Shown here: in pieces, positions 26,345 to 35,749 of the stretch
Layout of the letters: each line of letters begins with the position of its first letter
How positions within the stretch are numbered: position 1 is the first letter of the stretch
Assembly: GCA_963772845.1 (NCBI GenBank)
Contig: CAVYYW010000014.1
Location: 1,426,001-1,490,000 of the forward strand
Origin: CAVYYW01 sp963772845
GTDB taxonomy: Bacteria > Bacillota > Bacilli > Bacillales > Sporolactobacillaceae
Length of the DNA: 64,000 nucleotides
Direction: 5' to 3'
Position numbers and translations under genes: made by a program
Notes under the pieces: model-generated
What the model was told of the DNA's origin: nothing
What the model saw: the letters and a program-made list of their open reading frames with translations, nothing else
Database searches by the model: none

Positions 26345-26394
26345 CAAAAAAAGCGTGTCGACACGACTCTCTTTTGAGAACATGTCAACACGCT
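26345..26394 (-). terminator. Histidine kinase terminator
   Basis: AGCGTGTTGACA and TGTCGACACGCT pair with one mismatch around a 19-base loop, followed by seven T residues on the minus strand. Confidence 0.75.
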
Positions 26395-26416
26395 ATCCTT
26401 TTTCCACTAGATTCCT

Positions 26417-27574
26417 TTATAGTACAGTGTTTTTTTGCTTATAGAGCGGGAGCCAGAAGGAAAATGTTGTGTGGTTATCGTCAGAGATCACACTGATCTG
26501 CCCATTGTGCTTTTCAATAATTTCTTTGCAAACAGCTAGCCCTAATCCAGTCCCGAGATTTTTTGTACTGATAAACGGTTCGAAAATATTTTCCAGCACG
26601 TGCGGAGGGATTTTTTTGCCATTATTCGTTATAGAAACCATAGCCATTCCTTCCCTGATCTCTACTTTAATTATCAGGCGCCGATTGAGTGCCGCCCCTT
26701 CACTCAGCTCTTCAACTGCATTATTTAATATATTTAAAATAACCTGCTTCATCTGCTCGAAAACCACTAAAACATTCACCGGTCCTGGGAAGTCTGTTTC
26801 AACCTTAATGCTCTCGCTTACGAATTTCGGATTCATAAAATGTATCATCTCTGCCATCAGATCTATTAAATCAAATTTCCTCGCATCATTCATGAGATTT
26901 TGAACTTTGGACTGGTAAAGAAACTGGCTCACTTTCTCTTCCAGACTGTTCATTTCAGTATTTATGATTGTAAAATAATATTTAGACTGTTCATCAAGAC
27001 TCAGCCCTTTCTCCAACAGCTTCAGAAAGCCTTTGACTGACGTGAGAGGATTCCTGAATTCGTGGGCAAAACTGGCTGATATCTGTCCTAAAATCGTTAA
27101 ACGGTCTTTATGCATTTCTTTTATAAATGTCGATTTATTACTAATAATTTCGTTTTGCATGCGTGTGAAATTTGTGACGGCATGGTACAGGTAGGTATCA
27201 AAAAACTGATTAATTTTCTTTATACCTGACAACTTTTCCGCTTCATCAAGCTCTGAGTCTATCATCATATCAAAAATAATTTGTTTACCTATATTAATAT
27301 TTTGAATAAAAATACTAAGATCTGCCTTAGCTTCAATTCGTTCAGAAGCAATTTTCAAGGTAAGCAAATTAATCATGGCCTGACTAGGACGGTTAATGTA
27401 AATTTTTATTAATCTGAGACTGTTTTTTACATTGCTGATGATTTCATCATAAAAGGGATCTGATAATTTAAGGCCGGTTTTATTTATCCAGGTCTCAAGA
27501 ATCTCTTCAGCCTTTTTTTCCAATAAGCCTCTAATTGCCTTATTGGCTTCTCTTCCGCCTAGAGTTTGCGGCAT
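26417..27574 (-). CDS. Orphan sensor histidine kinase, cytoplasmic
   Basis: 385 residues without membrane segments. Residues 1-165 form a helical sensory region (ETWINKTGLKLSDPFYDEII, SERIEAKADLSIFIQNINIG) resembling RsbR-type N-domains. The HisKA H-box is FAHEFRNPLTSVKGFLKL, as in sporulation kinases, then N-box LNILNNAVEEL, G1-like ITNNGKKIP, F-box IFEPFISTK and G2 GTGLGLAVCKE. G1 has Asn in place of the usual Asp. No response regulator is nearby. KinA/B/E-like kinases of Bacillales are also orphans feeding Spo0F, so a sporulation or stress role is plausible but unproven. Confidence 0.87.
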   Translation of the reverse strand: MPQTLGGREANKAIRGLLEKKAEEILETWINKTGLKLSDPFYDEIISNVKNSLRLIKIYINRPSQAMINLLTLKIASERIEAKADLSIFIQNINIGKQIIFDMMIDSELDEAEKLSGIKKINQFFDTYLYHAVTNFTRMQNEIISNKSTFIKEMHKDRLTILGQISASFAHEFRNPLTSVKGFLKLLEKGLSLDEQSKYYFTIINTEMNSLEEKVSQFLYQSKVQNLMNDARKFDLIDLMAEMIHFMNPKFVSESIKVETDFPGPVNVLVVFEQMKQVILNILNNAVEELSEGAALNRRLIIKVEIREGMAMVSITNNGKKIPPHVLENIFEPFISTKNLGTGLGLAVCKEIIEKHNGQISVISDDNHTTFSFWLPLYKQKNTVL

Positions 27575-27653
27575 TTATCCAATTCCTTTCTGAATACAGC
27601 TTTATGCTTATTTTAGCATGTATTGAAAGGGAATTTAAGATATTGTTTAGCGA

Positions 27654-29505
27654 TTATCTTTCATCTAGCTGAATCTGGTAATCTTCAAGCCATTGATTTA
27701 ACTGGGCAAGATGAGCAAGCAGCTGTGGTCCTTTCATTAACTGACCATACCACGGCGTTTGGAAGCTCTCACCTTTGGATTCAATCAGCTTTTTCAATTT
27801 ATCTTTTGAAAAAAGCTCCAATATTGGCGCTTGAGAACGGCTGATACTGCTCTCTAACCAGTCTGCTGCCATTTTAGTATAGACAGGATTAAAGGTTTTC
27901 GGGTAAGGACTCTTTTTTCTCTCAATAATCCGCTTTGGTAAAAGCCCTTTAAGCGCTTCCCTTAGAAGGCCCTTTTCCCGCTCATTATAATATTTCATTT
28001 CCCAAGGCACATTCCAGACATATTCAACTAAACGATGATCCGCAAATGGAACCCTGACCTCGAGACTCGCCCCCATACTCATTCGGTCTTTACGTTCAAG
28101 TAAGGCTGCCATAAACCAATGTTGATTTAAGTAAAACATTTGACGTCTTGCTATCTCACCGTCTGATTCTGATCCCTCTAAAGGGGTTTTGTTTACAGTT
28201 TCCATAAATCTCTGCTGGGCATAACCGGCTAAATCCAGCCTGTTTCCCCACTGATCATTGAGTAAACTTTGCCTGTCTTTCATGGATCTTATCCACGGAA
28301 AGCCGTCCTTTGGAGGCTGTCTCAGGATTGTGAAACCATGGATACCCGCCGAATATTTCATCCGCGCACTCCCCAGAAAGAGCGACTGTCACATCTTTTT
28401 TCAATTGTTTGCAAAACCATAATAGCGACGCATCAATATCCGCATAGCCCGGCATGTCCCGATAGGTGATGGCTTCTTTTAAATGCTCAATCAGCACAGG
28501 CGTTGTAATAACGTAGTTGTGGTGGTCCGTGTTTAAGTACGCTGACACCTCGTCTATAAACTCTTGATCGGCATTTGGCTGGAAAACAGAAGATTTGAAG
28601 TGAACATCATTGCCTTCATAGTCTATTGAGTACGTCTTCAATCGTTGTCCTGTCCGTTCACCGTACGCTTGGGAGGAAATGGCTGAAATAGCGCTGGAGT
28701 CAAGGCCGCCTGAGAGGAAGGTCCCGACCGGTAAATCCGCAAAAGTCTGTCTTGAAACGGCATCCTTTACGAGCTCTCTTATCATTTCTATCGTCGCATC
28801 GACCGGAGCAGCGTGCTGTTGTGAAACCAGCTCCCAGTAAGAGGCTTCCTTCATTCCCTGCTTGTTAAATATAAGCGTGTGGCCAGCTTTTAGCTCCTTC
28901 ATGCCTTTGTAAATACCTGCACCAGGTGTTTTGGACGGTCCGAGTGCTAAGATTTCTAGCAGCCCTTCACGATCGACCGACGGTTTAACATCAGGGTGGG
29001 CAAGAATGGCTTTCGGCTCCGATCCAAACAGCAGACTGCTCCCTGTTTTTAAATAGTAAAAGGGCTTCACACCTAAGCGATCCCTTGCGGCAAAGAGTTG
29101 CTGTCTCTGCTCATCCCATATAGCAAAAGCATAAATCCCGTTAAATTTCTTAATACATGCTTCTCCCCATTCCATATAAGAGGTTAATAGAACTTCTGTA
29201 TCGGAATGACCGCTGAACGTGTGCCCAAGCCCGCTCAGCATTGCACGCAATTCTTCGGTATTATAAAGTTCTCCATTATATATAAGTGTGTAAGCACCTT
29301 TTTGATCTTTTTTATGCATCGGCTGTGAACCGCCTTGAGGGTCGACCACAATTAAACGGCAATGGCCGAACGCGGCATGGTGGCTTAGCCAGGTATTTTG
29401 TTTATCAGGTCCCCTGTGCTTGAGTGAATCCGTCATTTTTCTAATAACCGTATCCTGATGATTAATGGCGTGCTCAAAATCAATCCATCCCGTAATTCCA
29501 CACAT
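27654..29505 (-). pseudogene. asnO: Asparagine synthetase (glutamine-hydrolysing), AsnO-like, frameshifted
   Basis: Class II synthetase. The amidotransferase domain begins with the nucleophile Cys2 (MCGITGWIDFEHA) and has SHHAAFGHCRL. The synthetase domain has the PP-loop LSGGLDSSAIS and LSGECADEIFGGYPW. The frame breaks after NPETASK; the next frame continues as DGFPWIRSMKDRQSLL to the stop at 27654. One extra base at the CC of 28307-28308 explains it. Restored length is 616 residues, matching AsnO. GAAAGGGGAAG precedes the ATG. It is divergent from rocD. AsnO is sporulation-associated in B. subtilis; the paralogues AsnB/AsnH cannot be fully excluded. Confidence 0.87.
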
Positions 29506-29656
29506 ATTCTCTTCCCCTTTCTCCGCCCAGAGCGATCACTGCCATGTTATGCGAAACAGGTTATTTGGTGCTTAGCATTTTTTTATATTATTATTCTATG
29601 AAATATGCAAATATTGCTTCTCGTCTGACGAATCCCATGAGTTTTCTGAAAATAAA

Positions 29657-29665
29657 TGCTATAAT
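29657..29665 (+). promoter_or_regulatory. Extended -10 promoter of rocD
   Basis: TGCTATAAT is an extended -10 element, 40 bases upstream of the TTG start. No good -35 is present, and I see no SigL (-24/-12) promoter as used by rocD-type genes in B. subtilis. Confidence 0.5.
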
Positions 29666-29704
29666 GCAGAAGAAAGCTATTACTTAACCAAAGGGGTGTT
29701 CGAA

Positions 29705-30910
29705 TTGACTCAATCGAACCAAATTATCGAACAAACGGAAAAATACGGGGCACACAATTACCACCCGCTTCCAATTGTCGTTTCAAAAGCTGAGGGTGTT
29801 TGGGTGGAAGATCCCGAAGGCAATCGTTATATGGACATGCTGAGCGCCTATTCTGCAGTTAATCAAGGTCACCGCCATCCGAAAATTATTCAAGCCCTCA
29901 AGGATCAGGCTGACCGAGTAACTTTAACGTCCCGCGCCTTCCATAATGATCAATTGGGACCTTTTTATGAAAAAGTTTCAAAAGTAACCGGCAAAGAAAT
30001 GGTACTTCCTATGAATACCGGTGCAGAAGCTGTTGAAACCGCCTTTAAAGCTGCGCGCCGCTGGGCATATGATGTAAAAGGCGTCGAGGATAACAAAGCA
30101 GAAATTATCGCATGTGAAGGAAACTTCCATGGCCGTACCATGACAGCAGTCTCACTATCATCCAGTGAAGAGTACCAAAGAGGCTTTGGTCCGCTTCTTC
30201 CTGGTATTAAAATCATTCCTTACGGCGATCTTGACGCTTTGAAAGAGGCTATTACACCTAATACCGCAGCATTCCTTGTTGAACCGATTCAAGGCGAAGG
30301 CGGGATTATTATTCCGCGTGACGGTTTTCTGAAAGAAGCAAGCGAGCTCTGCAGTCAAGAAAATGTGCTTTTTATCGCTGATGAAATCCAGGCAGGTCTA
30401 GGGCGCACAGGGAAAATGTTTGCTTGTGATTGGGAAGATGTTGTTCCTGATATGTATATTCTCGGTAAGGCTCTTGGCGGCGGCGTGATGCCGATTTCCT
30501 GCATCGCTGCTGACCATGATATCCTGAATGTCTTTAATCCCGGCTCCCATGGGTCAACCTTCGGCGGCAACCCGCTTGCCTGTGCCGTGGGTGTCGCATC
30601 ACTCGACGTTACTGAAAATGAAAAGCTTGTAGAACGTTCATTGGAAATGGGCGAATACTTTATGAATGAATTAAAGAAGATTGAAAATCCCGCTATTAAA
30701 GAAGTTAGAGGAAAAGGCCTCTTTATCGGCGTGGAGCTTACTGAACCCGCCAGAAAATATTGTGAAGACCTAAAAGAAAAAGGATTGCTTTGTAAAGAAA
30801 CGCATGAAAACGTGATCCGATTCGCTCCCCCTCTTATTATTGAAAAAGAGGATTTGGAATGGGCCATTAGCCATATTAAAGAAGTTCTTTCCGTTTCAGT
30901 TTCAAAATAA
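29705..30910 (+). CDS. rocD: Ornithine aminotransferase
   Basis: PLP enzyme that converts ornithine and 2-oxoglutarate to glutamate semialdehyde and glutamate in arginine catabolism. The N-terminus HNYHPLPIVVSKAEGVWVED and MDMLSAYSAVNQGHRHPKI are diagnostic. The PLP-Lys lies in ILGKALGGGVMPIS, with DEIQAGLGRTGKMFACDWE before it. I start at TTG 29705, eight bases after AAAGGGG; it matches B. subtilis RocD better than the GTG at 29696. 401 residues. Monocistronic, with a strong terminator. Confidence 0.95.
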   Translation: MTQSNQIIEQTEKYGAHNYHPLPIVVSKAEGVWVEDPEGNRYMDMLSAYSAVNQGHRHPKIIQALKDQADRVTLTSRAFHNDQLGPFYEKVSKVTGKEMVLPMNTGAEAVETAFKAARRWAYDVKGVEDNKAEIIACEGNFHGRTMTAVSLSSSEEYQRGFGPLLPGIKIIPYGDLDALKEAITPNTAAFLVEPIQGEGGIIIPRDGFLKEASELCSQENVLFIADEIQAGLGRTGKMFACDWEDVVPDMYILGKALGGGVMPISCIAADHDILNVFNPGSHGSTFGGNPLACAVGVASLDVTENEKLVERSLEMGEYFMNELKKIENPAIKEVRGKGLFIGVELTEPARKYCEDLKEKGLLCKETHENVIRFAPPLIIEKEDLEWAISHIKEVLSVSVSK

Positions 30911-30921
30911 TCAACGTAACC

Positions 30922-30959
30922 AAAAGCCCTCCTCCCAGAATCGGGAGTGAGGGCTTTTT
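30922..30959. terminator. Terminator between rocD and the secreted protein gene
   Basis: AAAGCCCTCCTCCC and GGGAGTGAGGGCTTT form a long stem followed by T residues. It serves both converging genes. Confidence 0.9.
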
Positions 30960-30977
30960 CTTTGTTTTGCCGCTTTA

Positions 30978-33701
30978 TTATTGCTTGGCTAATGCCTCAA
31001 AGTACATCATAAGATCGTTGTAGTCTTCCTTCGTAAAATGCTTCTTTAAATGCTCGAGACGTTTTATTTCTTTTTCTAATCCTTTTTGGCGCATAGCCCA
31101 TTCTTTTTGTCCCTTTTTTGTATCCATTCCGAACTTATGAGCAAGCTTGTCATGGAGATCAATCGCAGCAAAATGAGCAAGTAAAGATACCTTCATACCA
31201 TGGGGTGCATCCTGGATACTCAGGATTTTCTTGAATAAATGTGCCATTGTTGCTTTCGTCAGATCAATATTTACTGTTTTGGTTGCTTCAGTATTACCTG
31301 CAGCATCAACAGATTTGAATTCCACTGTGTGGTGTCCCTCTTCCTCGATAACTATAGGAGAAGAATAAGACGACCAATCACCGCTGTCCATCCGATATTC
31401 GGTTTTAGCAACGCCGGATGCCTCATCGGTGGCTTTTAATGTTACAGTCGCTTTTTCAAAACAACTGCCATTTGACAATTTATCACAATTGACAGAAGCT
31501 TCTGTTACAGGCGGCTGTTTGTCAGCGTATTCTAGGTCATCTTTACCTCGAGGTTTAAGCTGGTAGGCGCCTTTAAATATGCTCGACACGCCCGTTACAT
31601 TCAATACATCGCCATTCTTGTAAGAAAAATGATCATAATCAAGACCTGTTCGGTTATCAACCCGGATGACAAAAGGACCGTTTCCAGCGTCACCGGTCAT
31701 TTCAATCGTACCAAAATTATCCGCTTTATGAACATCTGAGATTTTAACATTCTTCACTGTAATCAGCTGACCTTGATTATCAGCCGTCACAGCCTCTGCC
31801 TCCGCTGGGTCAGGAACCGTACCTGAGCTCACATCAGTAATCGTTGGCTGGGTAAGCTCTAGTTCACCATTATACGAATCAAGTGTCGCTGTTATCGTTA
31901 TTTGATCACCTGCGTGATAGCCGGAAGCACTTTGGAAGACATAAATACCGCCTGTCTTATCCTGCATATAAAAGCCTTCCCCGCCAAAAATACCGGGTTC
32001 AGTCGTTATCGTTCCTTTTGCCTTAACCGTTTGTCCAGCATCCATTTGGCGAATTTCATTCATGGTGCCTTCTTTTACCGTATTCCCTGGATCGTCCGGT
32101 AGAGGTTCTGCATCGACATCACTGACCGTAACACTTTCTGTTGTCAGTGTCTTCGATCCTTGTTTCAGACGAAGACTGGCGTCACCAAGCTTGTCCGCCT
32201 TTATTTTAACGTAAATATCTTTAGTAGCATGACCATTTTTATCAGCAGTCATTGAAAAGGGTGTGCTGTATCCATAATTTTCTGTCCAAGTGTTAGGATC
32301 AGAACTAAATTCACCAATTTGTTCTCCCCCTGGCAAATAGAGGCCGACTTTATAACCATCCTCTGACAGGTTTGGTGTAAATCCATCTGCCGTTACACGA
32401 ATCTGAAACACGCGTTCATTGCTAGGCAGCTGATCCTGATGCACAAAGCTGTAGGTTGGATTGAGTGCAGCTTGTGTTGAACCATAGGACCCTGGCTTAA
32501 AAGTCGATGTATCATACCATTTATAGCCTGGATCAGGTGCTGCCCATGGCTCAGGCTGAGGTTCCGTAGAATCTTCAGGTGTTTCAAAGTCATGAAGCTG
32601 TGTTGGCTGATCAAGTGTTACTTTGCCATCCAGTGATGTATAACTCTCATCCTTCGACAGCCATTCGATCGTGTTGACCAGCAATGTTCCGTCATTTTGT
32701 TCTTTAAATCCATCATACGTTGTTTTGCGGTCACCTGTATCTTCTCTTAGATATTTCGGAGAAGCATCTTCAACAGGAGAAGAGTCACCGATGAATGCCG
32801 CTTTTCCAGCCCCTGATTTACTGATTGCAACGAAAGGCCCTTCTGCCGTCCCGCCGCCATCATAGACGCCCTGGTCCACTGCAAAACTCCAGGAAGCATC
32901 CGTTTTAGGTAAATATACAATGCCTTTCGCCTGATGTGGATTTGTAATAGCAAGCGTTGAGCCAGCATGCATAGCAACAGCATTTACGCCCTGAGTGATA
33001 CCAAAACTCTCGCTTGGTGCAACAATATTATCAGCGGTGATATCTGCTAACGCATTATAACGAAAACGCACACCAAAGTTTTCTGAAAGCCAATCTGAAG
33101 ACGCAACATTTTGCATTGCAGCAGATGAAGCTTCTTCATCCGTCATTCCTTTGGCTGGATTTGCGTACGCTCCTCTTCTGTAGCCGTTAAAAACCTCTGA
33201 TGCATCCCATCTATTCTTATTGCGGTCAGCATTATAGTGATCTGCAATAAAGAAAATGGAACCGCCATTGTTCACATACTCTTTCATTGCTTGTTGCTCG
33301 CCAGTTTTATAAGGAATATTCGCTTCTCCAATAACAAAAACATCATAATCTTTCAGATCATCATAAGTAATCGGTGTTTTTTTTCTTAGTTCTTTTACAT
33401 AATAGCCGTCATCAGCTAGCGCTTGACCAAAGTCAGAAAAGCCGCCGTTAATGACCCAGTCAGCTGCCCCAGCCGTTTGGCCGTGTGTATTGTCAAAGAG
33501 TACTTTTTGTCCCGCGTGTTCATTAACCACTGTCGGTTCGATAAACGGTGCCGGATCATCCGCCGTTACCCCGGCTGCTGCTGAGACTGTGCTTCCGGTT
33601 GCTGCCTGTGCCGCTGGTCCCTGTGCCCACGCACTGAATGAAAAAACCAATGAAAAAACAATTGCAATACAGCCCTTTAATCCCATTATGGAACGCTTCA
33701 T
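30978..33701 (-). CDS. Large secreted multidomain protein with GATase-like, OB-fold and Ig-like domains
   Basis: 907 residues with a signal peptide cleaved near AWA/QAA (about residue 26-35). Residues ~60-350 resemble the DUF4350/glutamine-amidotransferase-like fold (VLFDNTHGQTAG, VIGEANIPYKTGEQQAM, YVNNGGSIFFIADHYNADR). Residues ~540-720 resemble an OB-fold of YhcR type (VKAKGTITTEPGIFG, GGEGFYMQDKTGGIYVF, LNVTGVSSIFKGAYQLKPRG). An OmpL47/Ig-like segment follows (VTLKATDEASGVAKTEYRMD), then a charged helical C-terminus. YhcR-type OB folds occur with secreted nucleases, but no nuclease motif is evident. AAGGGAGAG precedes the ATG. A cre-like site lies in the upstream region. Confidence 0.8.
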   Translation of the reverse strand: MKRSIMGLKGCIAIVFSLVFSFSAWAQGPAAQAATGSTVSAAAGVTADDPAPFIEPTVVNEHAGQKVLFDNTHGQTAGAADWVINGGFSDFGQALADDGYYVKELRKKTPITYDDLKDYDVFVIGEANIPYKTGEQQAMKEYVNNGGSIFFIADHYNADRNKNRWDASEVFNGYRRGAYANPAKGMTDEEASSAAMQNVASSDWLSENFGVRFRYNALADITADNIVAPSESFGITQGVNAVAMHAGSTLAITNPHQAKGIVYLPKTDASWSFAVDQGVYDGGGTAEGPFVAISKSGAGKAAFIGDSSPVEDASPKYLREDTGDRKTTYDGFKEQNDGTLLVNTIEWLSKDESYTSLDGKVTLDQPTQLHDFETPEDSTEPQPEPWAAPDPGYKWYDTSTFKPGSYGSTQAALNPTYSFVHQDQLPSNERVFQIRVTADGFTPNLSEDGYKVGLYLPGGEQIGEFSSDPNTWTENYGYSTPFSMTADKNGHATKDIYVKIKADKLGDASLRLKQGSKTLTTESVTVSDVDAEPLPDDPGNTVKEGTMNEIRQMDAGQTVKAKGTITTEPGIFGGEGFYMQDKTGGIYVFQSASGYHAGDQITITATLDSYNGELELTQPTITDVSSGTVPDPAEAEAVTADNQGQLITVKNVKISDVHKADNFGTIEMTGDAGNGPFVIRVDNRTGLDYDHFSYKNGDVLNVTGVSSIFKGAYQLKPRGKDDLEYADKQPPVTEASVNCDKLSNGSCFEKATVTLKATDEASGVAKTEYRMDSGDWSSYSSPIVIEEEGHHTVEFKSVDAAGNTEATKTVNIDLTKATMAHLFKKILSIQDAPHGMKVSLLAHFAAIDLHDKLAHKFGMDTKKGQKEWAMRQKGLEKEIKRLEHLKKHFTKEDYNDLMMYFEALAKQ

Positions 33702-33746
33702 TCGTCACTCTCCCTTTTCAATATAGCCTTGCACTTTAAATATACA

Positions 33747-33761
33747 TTGAAAGCGTTTAAA
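33747..33761. promoter_or_regulatory. cre-like site for CcpA upstream of the secreted protein gene
   Basis: TTGAAAGCGTTTAAA matches the cre consensus WTGNAANCGNWWNCA with one mismatch. It is 46-60 bases before the ATG at 33701, in the likely promoter region, so carbon catabolite repression is plausible. Confidence 0.55.
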
Positions 33762-34030
33762 AAAAATAACGGGAACGAAAAAAGTGACCATGGTCCTACT
33801 AATTTTTACAAGAAATTAATTATTTCTTACTATATTTTTAAAATTATGGAGAAACACGCAAAATACAGCAACGTTGAAATTAAAAAAGTTCAATAAAGGA
33901 TGTAACCATCTATCATTCTTTGAATTTTTCAAGACATACAGCTGATTTATTAGAGAATAATGTCAAATCAGCTTTCGAATTGATTAAAAGAGTGGTTCAA
34001 GAGGGCATGAGACCGTTCCCATCTGAAAGT

Positions 34031-34151
34031 TACTGTCCACTTTCTCGTTTTACTGTCCACTTTCTCGTTTTGCTGTCCACTTCCTCGTTTACTGTCCACT
34101 TTCTCGATTTACTGTCCACTTCCTCGATTTGCTGTCCACTTCCTCGATTTT
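34031..34151. repeat. Six-unit ~20-bp tandem repeat
   Basis: Six copies of TRCTGTCCACTTYCTCGWTT with 19-21 bp spacing, differing at a few positions. It lies in the 535-base spacer between the secreted protein gene and gabD; the rest of the spacer (33762-34030) is AT-rich and holds nothing I can identify. An ORF across it on the plus strand is an artefact of the repeat. Confidence 0.85.
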
Positions 34152-34166
34152 GCAGTCTTTTTTCAT

Positions 34167-34196
34167 AAAAAAAGACTGCCGAGACATTCTCGGCAG
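34167..34196 (-). terminator. gabD terminator
   Basis: CTGCCGAG/CTCGGCAG stem with a 5-base loop and seven T residues on the minus strand. A second palindrome, GCAGTCTTTTTT/AAAAAAGACTGC, overlaps it at 34152-34179. Confidence 0.88.
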
Positions 34197-34236
34197 CCTG
34201 ACCTCCACTTAAAAGAAAGCAAGGTTAACACACTAT

Positions 34237-35670
34237 TTATATTGTAAGCGAAATATATTTGGTTTCGAGGTAATCTTCAATTCCCTCTGCTCCGCCTTCT
34301 CGACCAAGGCCGCTTTGTTTCATTCCACCGAACGGCGCCTGCGCTGCGGAAGGTAGGCCGTCATTCCATCCTACGATTCCGTAGTCAAGACTTTCAGCAA
34401 TGCGCGTTCCTCTTGAGATGTCTTTTGTGAAAAAGTAGGAGGCCAGACCAAATGGTGTATCATTCGCCAGTTTAACCGCTTCTTCATCCGTTTCAAATTT
34501 CTGCACAGGTGCGATCGGTCCAAATGTTTCGATGTTCATGATTTCCATATCATGATTCGCATCTTTTAGAACAGTCGGCTGATAGAAATACGTATTGTTT
34601 TCAGCCTTTCCTTCTCCGCCGGTCAAGCAAACGGCACCTTTGTTGATAGCATCCTTCACCTGCCGGTCCACTTTTTCATATCCTTCTTTATTAATTAAAG
34701 GACCGACATCCACTCCGTCCTCCATGCCATTCCCGACTTTAATTTTACTGACTTCCGCCGCCAGCTTTTCAACAAATTTATCGTAGATCTTTTGATGGGC
34801 ATAAATCCGATTTACACAGACACAGGTTTGTCCGCTGTTTCTGAATTTACTTGCTACAATCTGTTCAACCGCATGGTCCAGGTCTGCATCATCACATACT
34901 ATCGCAGGTGCCTGCCCGCCAAGTTCCATGGAAGTCTTTTTTACTTGCTCTGCACTTTGTTTGATAAGAATCTTTCCAACCTCTGTCGATCCCGTAAAAG
35001 TGATCTTACGCACTTCTTTGTGATCCATAAATACTTTTGAAAGTTCTTTTGCATCTCCGTTTACAACGTTAAATACGCCTTTCGGAATGCCTGCTTTTTC
35101 AGCGTATTCAGCAATTTTCAAGGCTGTCAGCGGTGTTTGCTCAGGCGGTTTTACGATAAATGTGCAGCCGGCAGCAAGAGCTGGCGCCATTTTTCTTGTA
35201 ATCATAGCTGCCGGGAAATTCCATGGTGTAATTGCTGCCACGACACCTACTGGCTGTTTTAATACCTGGATCCGGTGTGATTCACTTTTACCTGGCACAA
35301 TTCTACCATATACACGCTTTCCTTCTTCAGCAAACCACTGGATAAAGGAAGCCGCATATTTCACTTCTCCTACAGATTCCTTTCTCGGTTTCCCGTTTTC
35401 AAGGGTCATCAGATCAGCTAGTTCATCCACGTTTTCTAACATTAAGTCATTCAGTTTCATTAATAATTCCGCACGTTCAGCAGCGGGTTTATTGCGCCAA
35501 TCGTTTAATGCTTTGTGAGCAGCACTGACCGCTTTTTCTGCGTCTGCTTTCGTTCCTTGGGGCACTGTTCCGACCACGTCTCCTGTTGCAGGATTTGTAA
35601 CTTCGATTTTCTCCAGGTCTTTTCCAGTCCATTCCCCGTCAATATAATTTTCCATATTTAACTGCTTCAC
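34237..35670 (-). CDS. gabD: Succinate-semialdehyde dehydrogenase (NAD(P)+)
   Basis: Aldehyde dehydrogenase of 477 residues. The general base Glu is in TSMELGGQAP (about residue 251), the catalytic Cys in NSGQTCVCVNR (about 285), and the cofactor-binding FTGSTEVGK is present. The substrate-site PWNFPAAMITRKMAPALAAG and C-terminal GGMKQSGLGREGG fit the GabD subfamily. It oxidises succinate semialdehyde to succinate in GABA breakdown. No GABA aminotransferase gene is in the window, so the precise substrate is inferred from the family. Monocistronic with its own terminator. Confidence 0.88.
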   Translation of the reverse strand: MKQLNMENYIDGEWTGKDLEKIEVTNPATGDVVGTVPQGTKADAEKAVSAAHKALNDWRNKPAAERAELLMKLNDLMLENVDELADLMTLENGKPRKESVGEVKYAASFIQWFAEEGKRVYGRIVPGKSESHRIQVLKQPVGVVAAITPWNFPAAMITRKMAPALAAGCTFIVKPPEQTPLTALKIAEYAEKAGIPKGVFNVVNGDAKELSKVFMDHKEVRKITFTGSTEVGKILIKQSAEQVKKTSMELGGQAPAIVCDDADLDHAVEQIVASKFRNSGQTCVCVNRIYAHQKIYDKFVEKLAAEVSKIKVGNGMEDGVDVGPLINKEGYEKVDRQVKDAINKGAVCLTGGEGKAENNTYFYQPTVLKDANHDMEIMNIETFGPIAPVQKFETDEEAVKLANDTPFGLASYFFTKDISRGTRIAESLDYGIVGWNDGLPSAAQAPFGGMKQSGLGREGGAEGIEDYLETKYISLTI

Positions 35671-35749
35671 AATATACCCTCCTCAAAAAAATTCCTATTG
35701 TTAATTATAACCTTTATTTTACTGTGCAAAACATGATCAGCTTTGCCTT

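Noticed and set aside
29540..29600. A SigL (-24/-12) promoter upstream of rocD
   Set aside because: TTGG and GC pairs are present near 29560-29575 but at the wrong spacing; an extended -10 at 29657-29665 explains expression better.
33920..34168. An 82-codon ORF on the plus strand
   Set aside because: Most of it is a translation of the 20-bp tandem repeat; no ribosome binding site and low-complexity protein.
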